A DNA stretch of 39,146 nucleotides from contig NZ_NRQU01000045.1 in the NCBI RefSeq assembly GCF_004119495.1, forward strand, positions 1 to 39,146, in the 5' to 3' direction. The translations under genes and the position numbers were made by a program. The notes beneath the pieces were generated by a model, which saw only the letters and a program-made list of their open reading frames with translations, made no database searches and was not told where the DNA came from. Below, one piece after another: positions 1 through 7,843 of this stretch; the stretch's first letter is position 1; every line of letters starts with the position of its first letter. This DNA comes from Flavobacterium sp. YO12. Its GTDB lineage: Bacteria > Bacteroidota > Bacteroidia > Flavobacteriales > Flavobacteriaceae.

Positions 1-31
1 AAAACCCTGTTTCATAGAAATGGGGTTTTTT
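1..31 (+). terminator. Intrinsic terminator of an upstream gene
   Basis: The arms AAAACCC (1-7) and GGGTTTT (23-29) pair, with an inner TTTC/GAAA helix, and the 3' arm runs into a T tract. It presumably ends transcription from a gene left of the window and separates it from the tRNA genes. Confidence 0.6.
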
Positions 32-63
32 ATTCAAATTTTACTTAATTTTTAAGTAAAAAT

Positions 64-136
64 GGTACCTTAGCTCAGATGGTAGAGCAATGGACTGAAA
101 ATCCATGTGTCCCTGGTTCGATCCCTGGAGGTACCA
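64..136 (+). tRNA. tRNA-Phe (GAA)
   Basis: This is a 73-nt cloverleaf. The acceptor arms GGTACCT (64-70) and AGGTACC (129-135) pair perfectly over 7 bp, followed by discriminator A136. The D-arm sequence TAGCTCAGATGGTAGAGCA and the T-loop GGTTCGATCC are present. The anticodon stem ATGGA/TCCAT encloses the loop CTGAAAA, giving anticodon GAA at 97-99. CCA is not encoded. Confidence 0.97.
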
Positions 137-142
137 CATAAT

Positions 143-228
143 GCTCGGATGGTGAAATTGGTAGACACGCTGGACTTAAAATCCAGTGAACAGCAATGTT
201 CGTGCGGGTTCAAGTCCCGCTCTGAGTA
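143..228 (+). tRNA. tRNA-Leu (UAA)
   Basis: This is an 86-nt class II tRNA with a long variable arm (about 187-201, TGAACAGCAATGTTCG), as expected for leucine. The acceptor arms GCTCGGA and TCTGAGT pair with two G-U pairs. The anticodon stem CTGGA/TCCAG encloses CTTAAAA, giving anticodon TAA at 177-179. The T-loop GGTTCAAGTCC is present. It lies 6 nt after tRNA-Phe, so the two are probably co-transcribed. Confidence 0.97.
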
Positions 229-230
229 CT

Positions 231-269
231 AAAACTTCAATTGGCTTTTGCTAATTGAAGTTTTTTTTT
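231..269 (+). terminator. Intrinsic terminator of the tRNA pair
   Basis: A 12-bp perfect stem AAAACTTCAATT (231-242) / AATTGAAGTTTT (253-264) has a 10-nt loop and is followed by a T tract to 269. It starts 2 nt after tRNA-Leu. Confidence 0.88.
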
Positions 270-394
270 GGACATAAATGAAAATTTTGTTACTGCTATT
301 GGTAAAATTTAATTTATAAAAGAATAAGTATGTATTTTGTATGTAAATTTTATATTTTTACTTTACATATTTAACTATATACTATTTTTTAATC

Positions 395-847
395 ATGCAA
401 AATGTTTTTTTAAAGGAAGATTGTGATCAGTTTATTAATAGAATAAATCAGCTTAAACCTGATTCAAATGGGCTTTGGGGTAAAATGTCTGTTGATCAGA
501 TGCTTGCCCATTGCAATGTGTCGTACGAAATGGTATATGAAGATATTCATCCAAAACCAAACGGTTTTATGAAGTTTATTTTAAAATTATTGGTAAAGAG
601 CAAGGTAGTTGATGATAAACCCTATCCTAAAAATAATCAAACGGCACCGCAATTTATAATTAAAGGAAATCGTGATTTTGAAACTGAAAAGAAAAGGCTA
701 ATATCCTATTTGATTAGAACTCAGACTTTAGGCACAAATGAATTCGAAGGTAAAGAATCGCACTCTTTTGGAAAATTGACTTCGAAAGAATGGAATAATA
801 TGTTTGCAAAACATTTAGAGCATCATCTTTCACAATTTGGAGTTTAA
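395..847 (+). CDS. DUF1569 family protein (DinB-like fold)
   Basis: This 150-residue cytoplasmic protein resembles the DUF1569 family, a branch of the DinB/YfiT four-helix-bundle superfamily. Many members of that superfamily bind a metal or a thiol cofactor. What is visible is the early W-G-K-M-S-V-D-Q-M-L-A-H-C block (H39) and a C-terminal histidine cluster, H140, H143 and H144, in a HLEHHLSQFG motif. These are spaced as putative metal ligands. No signal peptide is seen. The substrate is unknown. It lies 15 nt before the next gene on the same strand, so the two may be co-transcribed, although the second is exported and there is no obvious functional link. Confidence 0.8.
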   Translation: MQNVFLKEDCDQFINRINQLKPDSNGLWGKMSVDQMLAHCNVSYEMVYEDIHPKPNGFMKFILKLLVKSKVVDDKPYPKNNQTAPQFIIKGNRDFETEKKRLISYLIRTQTLGTNEFEGKESHSFGKLTSKEWNNMFAKHLEHHLSQFGV

Positions 848-862
848 TAAAATTGAAATTTT

Positions 863-1297
863 ATGAGAAGCTTTATTACTATATTATTTCTATTTCTTGG
901 GTTAGTATCTAATGCCCAAAAGCAAGATGTTCAAAAATGTATTGATGTATTTTTTGAAGGTGTTCATCAAAAAGACACGCTTAAATTGAAATCAGTTTGT
1001 GGGGATAAGGTTATTTTACAATCGATAAGTGAAAGTAAAACTAAAGGCAATAAATTGTCAAATGAAAGCGCAGAAGAGTTTTATAAATCTATTGCATCAA
1101 TTCCTGCGAATTTTAAATTTCAAGAAAAAATATTGAGTTATAATATTCAAATTGATGGGTCAATTGCACATTTGTGGGCACCTTATGAATTTTATATCAA
1201 TGATAAATTAAGTCATTCGGGTGTAAATACTTTTACATTATTTAAAGAAAAAGATAATTGGAAGATTATTTATTTAATTGATACGCGAAGAAAGTAG
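863..1297 (+). CDS. Exported NTF2-like (lumazine-binding-like) protein
   Basis: The 144-residue product has a signal peptide (about 1-18, ending S-N-A before Q). The rest looks like the NTF2/SnoaL cone fold as found in the putative lumazine-binding family. It begins with a helix (DVQKCIDVFFEGVHQKD), then has a mid-protein S-A-E-E-F block, and ends with strands containing A-H-L-W-A-P-Y-E-F-Y and F-T-L-F-K-E-K-D-N-W-K-I-I-Y-L-I-D-T-R-R. That late pattern is characteristic of the family. Members bind small ligands or are simple enzymes, and no activity can be assigned here. It converges with the endonuclease gene, leaving only 4 nt between the stop codons. Confidence 0.72.
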   Translation: MRSFITILFLFLGLVSNAQKQDVQKCIDVFFEGVHQKDTLKLKSVCGDKVILQSISESKTKGNKLSNESAEEFYKSIASIPANFKFQEKILSYNIQIDGSIAHLWAPYEFYINDKLSHSGVNTFTLFKEKDNWKIIYLIDTRRK

Positions 1298-1301
1298 TTT
1301 T

Positions 1302-1946
1302 TTAGATTACTTCTTGTAAATAGTAGTGACAAACATCTGCTATAAGGCATTCTTCGCATTTTGGTTTTGGTCTGCAGGTTTCTCTGCCAAGAAAAGATAT
1401 AGCCATACCAATTTCAGACCAAATATTTTTAGGAAGTATTTGCATGAGATCTTTTTCTACTTTATTTCCGTCTTTACTTTCTTTTATAATTCCAATTCTT
1501 GGAGCTACTCGTATTACATGTAAATCAGAAATAATGCCCTCGGCTGGTTGATTAGTTTCTCTTAAAATTACATTTGCCGATTTTCTTCCAATTCCTTTTA
1601 GGGTTGTTAAACCACTCATAGTTAATGGAATATTTTTGTCTTCTTGAATAGTCTTTGCAATTTCTAAAAGCCAGTTTGCTTTTGTCTGAAAGTTTCGAAC
1701 TTTACTGATATAGGGAACAAATGTTTCCAAGTCTGTTTTTGAGAGACTATTTAAGGTTGGGTATTTATCAAATAAAGTTGGTGCTATTTTATTGATATTT
1801 GCATCAGAATCTTGTGCTGATAAAACAACCATAACCAATAATTGGTAAGTGTTCTTATATTCTAAAGGATGTTTCTTTCCTTTATATTTTTCTAAAATGG
1901 GCTCTAATTTAGTTTCCCAATTTGATGTTTCTCCAAATAAATCCAT
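1302..1946 (-). CDS. nth: Endonuclease III-like DNA glycosylase
   Basis: This 214-residue protein is a HhH-GPD base-excision-repair glycosylase/AP lyase, which removes oxidised pyrimidines. The helix-hairpin-helix LKGIGRKSANVIL holds the catalytic lysine (K122), and SDLHVIRVAP holds the catalytic aspartate (D141). They correspond to K120 and D138 of E. coli Nth. Four C-terminal cysteines (191, 197, 200, 206) form the [4Fe-4S] cluster loop. The first spacing is C-X5-C instead of the C-X6-C of E. coli. The length is normal (211 in E. coli). The start ATG gives MDLFGETSNW. Many Flavobacteriia carry more than one Nth-like gene, so this may be the paralogue rather than the main Nth. Confidence 0.88.
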   Translation of the reverse strand: MDLFGETSNWETKLEPILEKYKGKKHPLEYKNTYQLLVMVVLSAQDSDANINKIAPTLFDKYPTLNSLSKTDLETFVPYISKVRNFQTKANWLLEIAKTIQEDKNIPLTMSGLTTLKGIGRKSANVILRETNQPAEGIISDLHVIRVAPRIGIIKESKDGNKVEKDLMQILPKNIWSEIGMAISFLGRETCRPKPKCEECLIADVCHYYLQEVI

Positions 1947-1995
1947 TTTTTTTCTTTTTTTGAATTAAATAGGTAAAACGTTAATTCTTATAAAA

Positions 1996-2862
1996 TTAAG
2001 AGTTTTTGATGAATTCTAAAGTCTTTTTAATTACATTTTGATTTCCTAGAATTTTTCTATGCCCTAAACCATCTGTTAAGAATAATTCTCCGTTTTCAAG
2101 ATTTTGATGAATATGAATTCCAGCTTTTGGGGGAACTTCAGGATCATCATTATCATGTATAACCAAAACAGGTATTTTTACTTTTTGAGCGGCTCTGTAA
2201 GCTGAAAAATTATCCATTTTTACTTGATACTTATTCTCGAAAAACTCACGTAAGCGTTCGCTTATGGCTTGTTTTAAACCTAATTTAGCAACAAAATCAT
2301 CAAGAATATCCTGAACAATATCTCCACTTCCAATTACAATAGCTTTTTTCACTTTTAAGCCGTCTTTAATTGAATTTAGTACCGACATTCCTCCTAAAGA
2401 ATGACCAATCGCAAATTCAAATGGACCATATTGTTTTTCTATTTCTAGTATAGAAGCAATAAATTCAGACATAATTGTCGTATTTCCTTTTGATTTCCCA
2501 TGTGCGGGAGCATCAAAACTTACTACAGAGTAATCATTTTCTAAAAGCTCGTCGGCTATTTTAAATAATTGAGTGCCACGTCCTGACCATCCATGAACTA
2601 ATAAAATTTTACGATCACTTTTGCCATATTCATACGTGACAACACTTTTGTTTATTTCCGGAACATAGATTAAGTTTTGGATGCTTTTTTTATCCATCTC
2701 GAATTCTCGTTTTGGAACTTTATGTTTTATAGGCGTCGTAAATAGTTTTGCTGCATATGATGTTACTAGTTTAGATGAAATTAAAGAACAAATTTTGCAT
2801 GATACAATAATAAACTGTGGAATTTTTAATGATTTAGTAGGATTGTTAGCCTTTTTTGACAT
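1996..2862 (-). CDS. Alpha/beta hydrolase
   Basis: The 288-residue protein has a full serine-hydrolase signature. The oxyanion motif L-L-V-H-G-W-S-G-R-G is near residue 90, the nucleophile elbow G-H-S-L-G-G puts the serine at 155, the probable acid is D237 or D240 in V-I-H-D-N-D-D-P-E-V-P, and the histidine is H268 in G-L-G-H-R. The first 55 residues include a hydrophobic stretch (about 14-45) that could be a membrane-associating helix. The substrate is unknown; esterase or acylglycerol lipase activity is plausible. It is divergent from glgA, with 121 nt between the starts. Confidence 0.85.
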   Translation of the reverse strand: MSKKANNPTKSLKIPQFIIVSCKICSLISSKLVTSYAAKLFTTPIKHKVPKREFEMDKKSIQNLIYVPEINKSVVTYEYGKSDRKILLVHGWSGRGTQLFKIADELLENDYSVVSFDAPAHGKSKGNTTIMSEFIASILEIEKQYGPFEFAIGHSLGGMSVLNSIKDGLKVKKAIVIGSGDIVQDILDDFVAKLGLKQAISERLREFFENKYQVKMDNFSAYRAAQKVKIPVLVIHDNDDPEVPPKAGIHIHQNLENGELFLTDGLGHRKILGNQNVIKKTLEFIKNS

Positions 2863-2983
2863 ATCAATAAATTTTACTTGTGGGCTTAATTCTGTTTATT
2901 TTTTGCTAAATTTAAAAAACATAAAAGTAGCTATTTATATAGGACTGCTGAAGAATAATTCACAATTTGTTATAATTTTTAAC

Positions 2984-4411
2984 ATGGAAATATTTCATAT
3001 TAGTGCCGAATGTTATCCAATGGCAAAAGTTGGCGGTTTAGCTGATGTTGTTGGTGCATTGCCAAAATACCAAACTAATGCAGGTCATCAGGTACGAGTA
3101 ATTGTTCCGTGTTATGATACTAAGTTTAGAAAAGAGAATGACTTTGAATGTGTTCATTGGGGAACAGTTAAACTTGGAAATTTTAATTTCCCGTTTAGTA
3201 TCCTGAAAGAAACTACTAATAAATTAGGGTATGAATTATATCTTGTCGAAATTAAAGAATTATTTGACCGTCCTAATATTTATGGCTATGAAGATGATAT
3301 AGAACGTTTTTTAGCTTTTCAGATAGCAGTTTTAGATTGGATAATTTGTCGAAATACAATTCCAGATGTTATAAATTGTCACGATCATCACACTGGATTA
3401 ATTCCATTTTTAATTCAGTTTGCTTACAAGTATGATAGTTTGAAGAATGTAAAAACAGTAATTACAATTCATAATGGTTTGTATCAAGGCTGGTTTGGAT
3501 TTGATAAGCTGCATTATTTACCGGAATTTGATTTAAAGCATGTTGGATTTTTAGAATGGAATAATTCGATTAATTCATTAGCAGTTGGTGTAAAATGTGC
3601 AAATGCGGTTACTACGGTATCTCCAAGTTATTTAAATGAAATTAATCAGGCTGCTAATGGTTTGGAATCTTTGTTCAAATCAGTTCGCAGTAAATCGAGA
3701 GGAATTTTAAATGGAATTGATATTGAAGTTTGGGATCCTTTAAAAGATCAGATGATTGCAGCGAATTATTCGATTGAAACTTTTGAATCTGGAAAACAAA
3801 AAAATAAAGAAAAGCTTTGTGAGCAGTTTGATTTAGATCCTGAAAAACCGTTATTTAGTTTTATCGGCCGTTTGTTTGAGGAAAAAGGAGGAGATTTATT
3901 ACCTCACGCATCTGCTTTAGCATTATCTGAAAATTTCGAAAATATCAATATTCTGATTTTAGGATCTGGAAATGCAGTTATAGAAGAACAATTAGTGCAA
4001 TTAAGAAATGATTATAATGGTAATTATAATGTTTTTGTTGGTTATAACGAAGAATTAGCGCATTTGATTTACGCAGGTTCAGATTATATTTTAATGCCTT
4101 CTAGAGTTGAGCCTTGCGGTTTAAATCAAATGTATGCGATGCGTTATGGAACAATACCGATAGTTAGGAGAACTGGAGGCTTAAGAGATACGGTTATTGA
4201 CTTTGGGGACGAAGGAAACGGAATTTGTCATGATCAAGCTTCAGTTGGAGATATCTGTTATTCTATAAATCGTGCTGTAAAGCTGTACAATAATAAATTA
4301 AATTTCAATAAAGTTTTAGAAAGAGGAATGGCTGCTGACCATTCCTGGGAAAGAGTTTGCCAAGAATACATCGAGATATACAACCTAATAATTGAGAAAA
4401 ATGAAATTTAA
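2984..4411 (+). CDS. glgA: Glycogen synthase (ADP-glucose, GT5)
   Basis: The 475-residue enzyme transfers glucose from ADP-glucose to a growing alpha-1,4-glucan. The N-terminal ADP-glucose site K-x-G-G-L-A-D-V is at residues 15-22 (M-A-K-V-G-G-L-A-D-V-V-G). The conserved N-C-H-D-H-H-T-G and T-I-H-N-G-L-Y-Q-G segments follow. The C-terminal GT-B nucleotide domain has F-I-G-R-L-F-E-E-K-G-G-D and P-S-R-V-E-P-C-G-L-N-Q. The frame is open 303 nt further upstream, but that part lies antisense to the hydrolase gene and lacks homology, so ATG 2984 (MEIFHISAECYP) is the start. It is the first gene of glgA-glgC-glgB, and its 3' end overlaps the glgC start by 11 nt. Confidence 0.96.
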   Translation: MEIFHISAECYPMAKVGGLADVVGALPKYQTNAGHQVRVIVPCYDTKFRKENDFECVHWGTVKLGNFNFPFSILKETTNKLGYELYLVEIKELFDRPNIYGYEDDIERFLAFQIAVLDWIICRNTIPDVINCHDHHTGLIPFLIQFAYKYDSLKNVKTVITIHNGLYQGWFGFDKLHYLPEFDLKHVGFLEWNNSINSLAVGVKCANAVTTVSPSYLNEINQAANGLESLFKSVRSKSRGILNGIDIEVWDPLKDQMIAANYSIETFESGKQKNKEKLCEQFDLDPEKPLFSFIGRLFEEKGGDLLPHASALALSENFENINILILGSGNAVIEEQLVQLRNDYNGNYNVFVGYNEELAHLIYAGSDYILMPSRVEPCGLNQMYAMRYGTIPIVRRTGGLRDTVIDFGDEGNGICHDQASVGDICYSINRAVKLYNNKLNFNKVLERGMAADHSWERVCQEYIEIYNLIIEKNEI

Positions 4412-5681
4412 AAAGAAAAATGTAGTTGCTATTATTTTAGGAGGAGGACAAGGATCACGTTTATTTCCATTAACTGAAACGAGATCAAAACCTGCAGTGC
4501 CAATTGGCGGAAAATATAGATTAGTCGATATTCCTATTTCAAATTGTATTAATTCGGATATTTTTAAAATATTTGTTCTAACACAGTTCAATTCAGCATC
4601 TTTAAATGCGCATATTAAGAATACTTTCAATTTTAGTATTTTCAGCCAGTCGTTTGTAGATATTTTGGCAGCGGAACAAACACCAGATAACCCAACGTGG
4701 TTTCAAGGAACTGCAGATGCCGTTAGACAATGTATGTCTCATTTTTTAAAACACGATTTTGATCACGCATTAATTCTTTCTGGCGATCAATTGTATCAAA
4801 TGGATTTTAATGAAATGCTGGAGGCTCATATTGCAGCCGATGCGGCTATTTCCATTGCAACACTTCCTGTAAATGCTAAGGATGCACCAGAGTTTGGAAT
4901 TTTAAAAACGAATCATGAAAGCTGTATAGAAGCTTTTATTGAAAAACCAGACGCATCATTACTGCCAGATTGGGAATCTGAAGTAAGTGAGCAAATGCAG
5001 GAAAAAGGCAAAAAATATCTAGCTTCAATGGGAATTTACATTTTCAATAAAGCATTGCTAGAAGAATTAATGTCGAATCCTGATACAAAGGATTTTGGAA
5101 AAGAAATTATTCCGCAAGCCGTTGGAAAGCATAAAATTCTAAGTTATCAGTACGAGGGTTATTGGACTGATATTGGAAATATCGAATCCTTTTTTGAAGC
5201 AAATATTGGTTTAACTGCTGATATTCCAGAGTTTAATTTATTCGATAATGAGAATAAAATTTTTACGAGACCTAGATTATTACCGCCTTCTAAATTTAGA
5301 AATACAACAGTTGATCAATCCTTAATTTCTGAAGGCTGCATTATTAATGCAAAAGAAATTAAGAGTTCTGTAATTGGTATTCGTTCTAGAATTGGAGTAG
5401 GGACGGTACTTGAAAATTGTTATGTTATGGGGAATGATTTCTATCAGGATCTTGACGAACTAAATCATGAGAGTACAATTAACAAAATTCATGTAGGCAT
5501 TGGTGAAAATTGCTTTATAAAAAATGCTTTAGTCGATAAAAATGTTAGAATTGGAAACAATGTTCATATTAGCGGCGGAAAACATTTAGACAATTTTACT
5601 AATGAATTGTACAGCATAAAAGACGGAATTGTTGTAATTAAAAAAGGGGCAGTCCTTTCGGATAATTTCAGAATTGAATAA
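4401..5681 (+). CDS. glgC: Glucose-1-phosphate adenylyltransferase
   Basis: The 426-residue enzyme makes ADP-glucose from ATP and glucose-1-phosphate, the committed step of glycogen synthesis. The N-terminal nucleotidyltransferase signature V-A-I-I-L-G-G-G-Q-G-S-R-L is followed by R-S-K-P-A-V-P-I-G-G-K-Y-R-L-V-D. Further motifs are G-T-A-D-A-V-R, L-S-G-D-Q-L-Y-Q-M-D and E-K-P. The C-terminal third has the hexapeptide-type left-handed beta-helix pattern (I-G-I-R-S-R-I-G-V-G, I-G-N-N-V-H-I). I chose ATG 4401; a TTG at 4392 is also in frame. The start sits inside the end of glgA, implying translational coupling. Confidence 0.95.
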   Translation: MKFKKKNVVAIILGGGQGSRLFPLTETRSKPAVPIGGKYRLVDIPISNCINSDIFKIFVLTQFNSASLNAHIKNTFNFSIFSQSFVDILAAEQTPDNPTWFQGTADAVRQCMSHFLKHDFDHALILSGDQLYQMDFNEMLEAHIAADAAISIATLPVNAKDAPEFGILKTNHESCIEAFIEKPDASLLPDWESEVSEQMQEKGKKYLASMGIYIFNKALLEELMSNPDTKDFGKEIIPQAVGKHKILSYQYEGYWTDIGNIESFFEANIGLTADIPEFNLFDNENKIFTRPRLLPPSKFRNTTVDQSLISEGCIINAKEIKSSVIGIRSRIGVGTVLENCYVMGNDFYQDLDELNHESTINKIHVGIGENCFIKNALVDKNVRIGNNVHISGGKHLDNFTNELYSIKDGIVVIKKGAVLSDNFRIE

Positions 5682-5737
5682 AATTAAAATTTCCAATTAA
5701 AAAATCTAAATTCCAATAGTTGCCTTAAAAAACAAAT

Positions 5738-7642
5738 ATGACAAAAGTAATTACATATTCTCTATTTACTGATTTTGATATTGATTTATTCAAAGCTGGA
5801 AAGCATTTCAAATTGTATGAAAAGCTGGGAGCTCACTTAATTGAAGTTAATGGAGTAAAAGGAGTTTACTTTGCCGTTTGGGCTCCAACTGCGCAGACAG
5901 TTTCGGTTGTCGGTGATTTTAATTATTGGACTCAGGGAGAACATGTTTTAAATGTACGTTGGGATTCCTCTGGTATTTGGGAAGGATTTATTCCAGAAAT
6001 TACAAAAGGAGCTCTTTATAAATATAAAATCCAGTCGAATATTGACGGAATTGTAACTGAAAAAGCAGATCCATTTGCTTTGTACTGTGAGAAACCGCCG
6101 CATACGGCATCTGTCGTGTGGGATTTGGAATACAAATGGAAAGACGAAAACTGGATGCAGAATCGTAAGCAGAATAATGCGTTAGATAAACCGTATTCTG
6201 TTTACGAAGTGCATTTGGGTTCATGGAAACGTGCCGAGAATAACCGTTTTTTAACTTATTTGGAGCTTGCTGATGATTTAGTTAAATATGTAAAAGAAAC
6301 TGGCTTTACCCATGTTGAGTTTATGCCAATAATGGAGTATCCTTATGATCCTTCTTGGGGATATCAATTAACGGGATATTTTGCGCCAACATCACGTTTT
6401 GGTAAACCGCAGGATTTTATGGTCTTAGTTGATAAACTGCATCAAGAAGGAATTGGAGTAATTTTAGATTGGGTTCCTTCACATTTTCCAGATGATGCAC
6501 ATGGTCTAGGCTTTTTTGACGGATCACATTTGTACGAACATCCAGATCGCCGAAAAGGATACCATCCTGATTGGAAAAGTTTGGTTTTTAATTATGGACG
6601 AAATGAAGTTCGAGCTTTTTTGATTAGTAATGCTGTTTTTTGGCTTCAAAATTATCATGCCGATGGTTTAAGGGTTGATGCCGTTGCTTCGATGTTATAT
6701 CTTGATTATTCAAGAGAAGAGGGAGAATGGGAACCTAATATTTTTGGCGGAAGAGAGAATCTAGATACGATTAGTTTTCTAAAAGAGTTCAACGAAGTAA
6801 TTTATGCTAATTTTGATGGAGTACAGACTATTGCCGAAGAAAGTACTTCTTTTCCGATGGTTTCAAGGCCCACTTTTACAGGTGGTTTAGGTTTTGGAAT
6901 GAAATGGATGATGGGCTGGATGCATGACACTTTAGAATATTTTCAAAAAGAAACAGTTTACAGAAAATACCATCAAAATGATTTGACTTTTTCGATGACG
7001 TATGCTTTTACCGAAAATTTTATGCTTCCGTTTTCGCATGACGAAGTAGTTTACGGAAAAAAATCTCTTATCTATAAAATGCCCGGCGATGAATGGCAGC
7101 GATTTGCCAATTTGAGATTACTATACGGATATATGTTCACGCATCCCGGAGCAAAATTACTGTTTATGGGAGCAGAATTTGGTCAAACGAGCGAGTGGAA
7201 TTTTGAGAATAGTTTAGATTGGCATCTGCTTCAATATGATTTTCATTCAGGAATAAAAAAACTAATTACAGATTTAAATCAGCTGTATAAATCATATCCT
7301 GCTTTATACGAAAAGCAGTTTACAGGCGAAGGCTTTGAGTGGATAAATTACTCAGATCATCAAAATGCGGTTTTATCTTATATCCGAAAAGGTAATAAAC
7401 CTGATGAAAATGTTATTGTGGTTCTCAATTTCACACAGATTGTACGTGAGAATTATAGAATAGGAGTACCAAAAAAAGGAAAAATACAGGAAATTTTTAA
7501 CAGCGATGCTGCAGTTTATGGAGGAAGCGATGTTGGAAATTCTAAAGTATTAAAAGCAGAAGCAATACCATATGACGGAAGAGAATTTTCTGTTGAATTA
7601 ATTCTGCCTCCTTTAAGTATTACTGTTTTTTCTTTCATATAA
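5738..7642 (+). CDS. glgB: 1,4-alpha-glucan branching enzyme (GH13)
   Basis: The 634-residue enzyme makes the alpha-1,6 branches of glycogen. An N-terminal CBM48 domain shows Y-F-A-V-W-A-P-T-A-Q-T-V-S-V-V-G-D-F-N-Y-W. The GH13 barrel contains V-Y-E-V-H-L-G-S-W, the nucleophile aspartate D314 in D-G-L-R-V-D-A-V, the acid/base E367 in I-A-E-E-S, and the F-S-H-D-E-V-V motif with the transition-state stabilising aspartate. A C-terminal beta-sandwich ends the protein. The length matches the short bacterial class lacking the extra N1 module. It lies 56 nt after glgC in the same operon. Confidence 0.96.
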   Translation: MTKVITYSLFTDFDIDLFKAGKHFKLYEKLGAHLIEVNGVKGVYFAVWAPTAQTVSVVGDFNYWTQGEHVLNVRWDSSGIWEGFIPEITKGALYKYKIQSNIDGIVTEKADPFALYCEKPPHTASVVWDLEYKWKDENWMQNRKQNNALDKPYSVYEVHLGSWKRAENNRFLTYLELADDLVKYVKETGFTHVEFMPIMEYPYDPSWGYQLTGYFAPTSRFGKPQDFMVLVDKLHQEGIGVILDWVPSHFPDDAHGLGFFDGSHLYEHPDRRKGYHPDWKSLVFNYGRNEVRAFLISNAVFWLQNYHADGLRVDAVASMLYLDYSREEGEWEPNIFGGRENLDTISFLKEFNEVIYANFDGVQTIAEESTSFPMVSRPTFTGGLGFGMKWMMGWMHDTLEYFQKETVYRKYHQNDLTFSMTYAFTENFMLPFSHDEVVYGKKSLIYKMPGDEWQRFANLRLLYGYMFTHPGAKLLFMGAEFGQTSEWNFENSLDWHLLQYDFHSGIKKLITDLNQLYKSYPALYEKQFTGEGFEWINYSDHQNAVLSYIRKGNKPDENVIVVLNFTQIVRENYRIGVPKKGKIQEIFNSDAAVYGGSDVGNSKVLKAEAIPYDGREFSVELILPPLSITVFSFI

Positions 7643-7796
7643 AAATTAGGCAAATTAAATTTTACAACTATTTTATTAGTATTTCGTTCTTAAATTATCA
7701 AATTGATGATTTTTGGAGAAGAATTCTAATACCCATTCAGAAAAAACGTTTTCGTGAATAAACCTTTTATTCATAGGGCTTTATAAACTTTTTTTG

Positions 7797-7804
7797 TAAG
7801 TTTG
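7797..7804 (+). promoter_or_regulatory. Candidate -7 element upstream of the GH31 gene
   Basis: TAAGTTTG matches the Bacteroidota -7 consensus TAnnTTTG and lies 39 nt before the ATG. No clear TTG is found 17-23 nt upstream, so the -33 element is weak or absent. It would allow the GH31 gene to be transcribed separately from glgACB. Confidence 0.45.
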
Positions 7805-7843
7805 AAAGAGCGTTAACGTTTTATAATTAATTCATTTGGAGAT

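Noticed and set aside
2681..2983. Open extension of glgA by 101 codons
   Set aside because: It is antisense to the hydrolase gene and has no GlgA homology; the conserved protein starts at ATG 2984.
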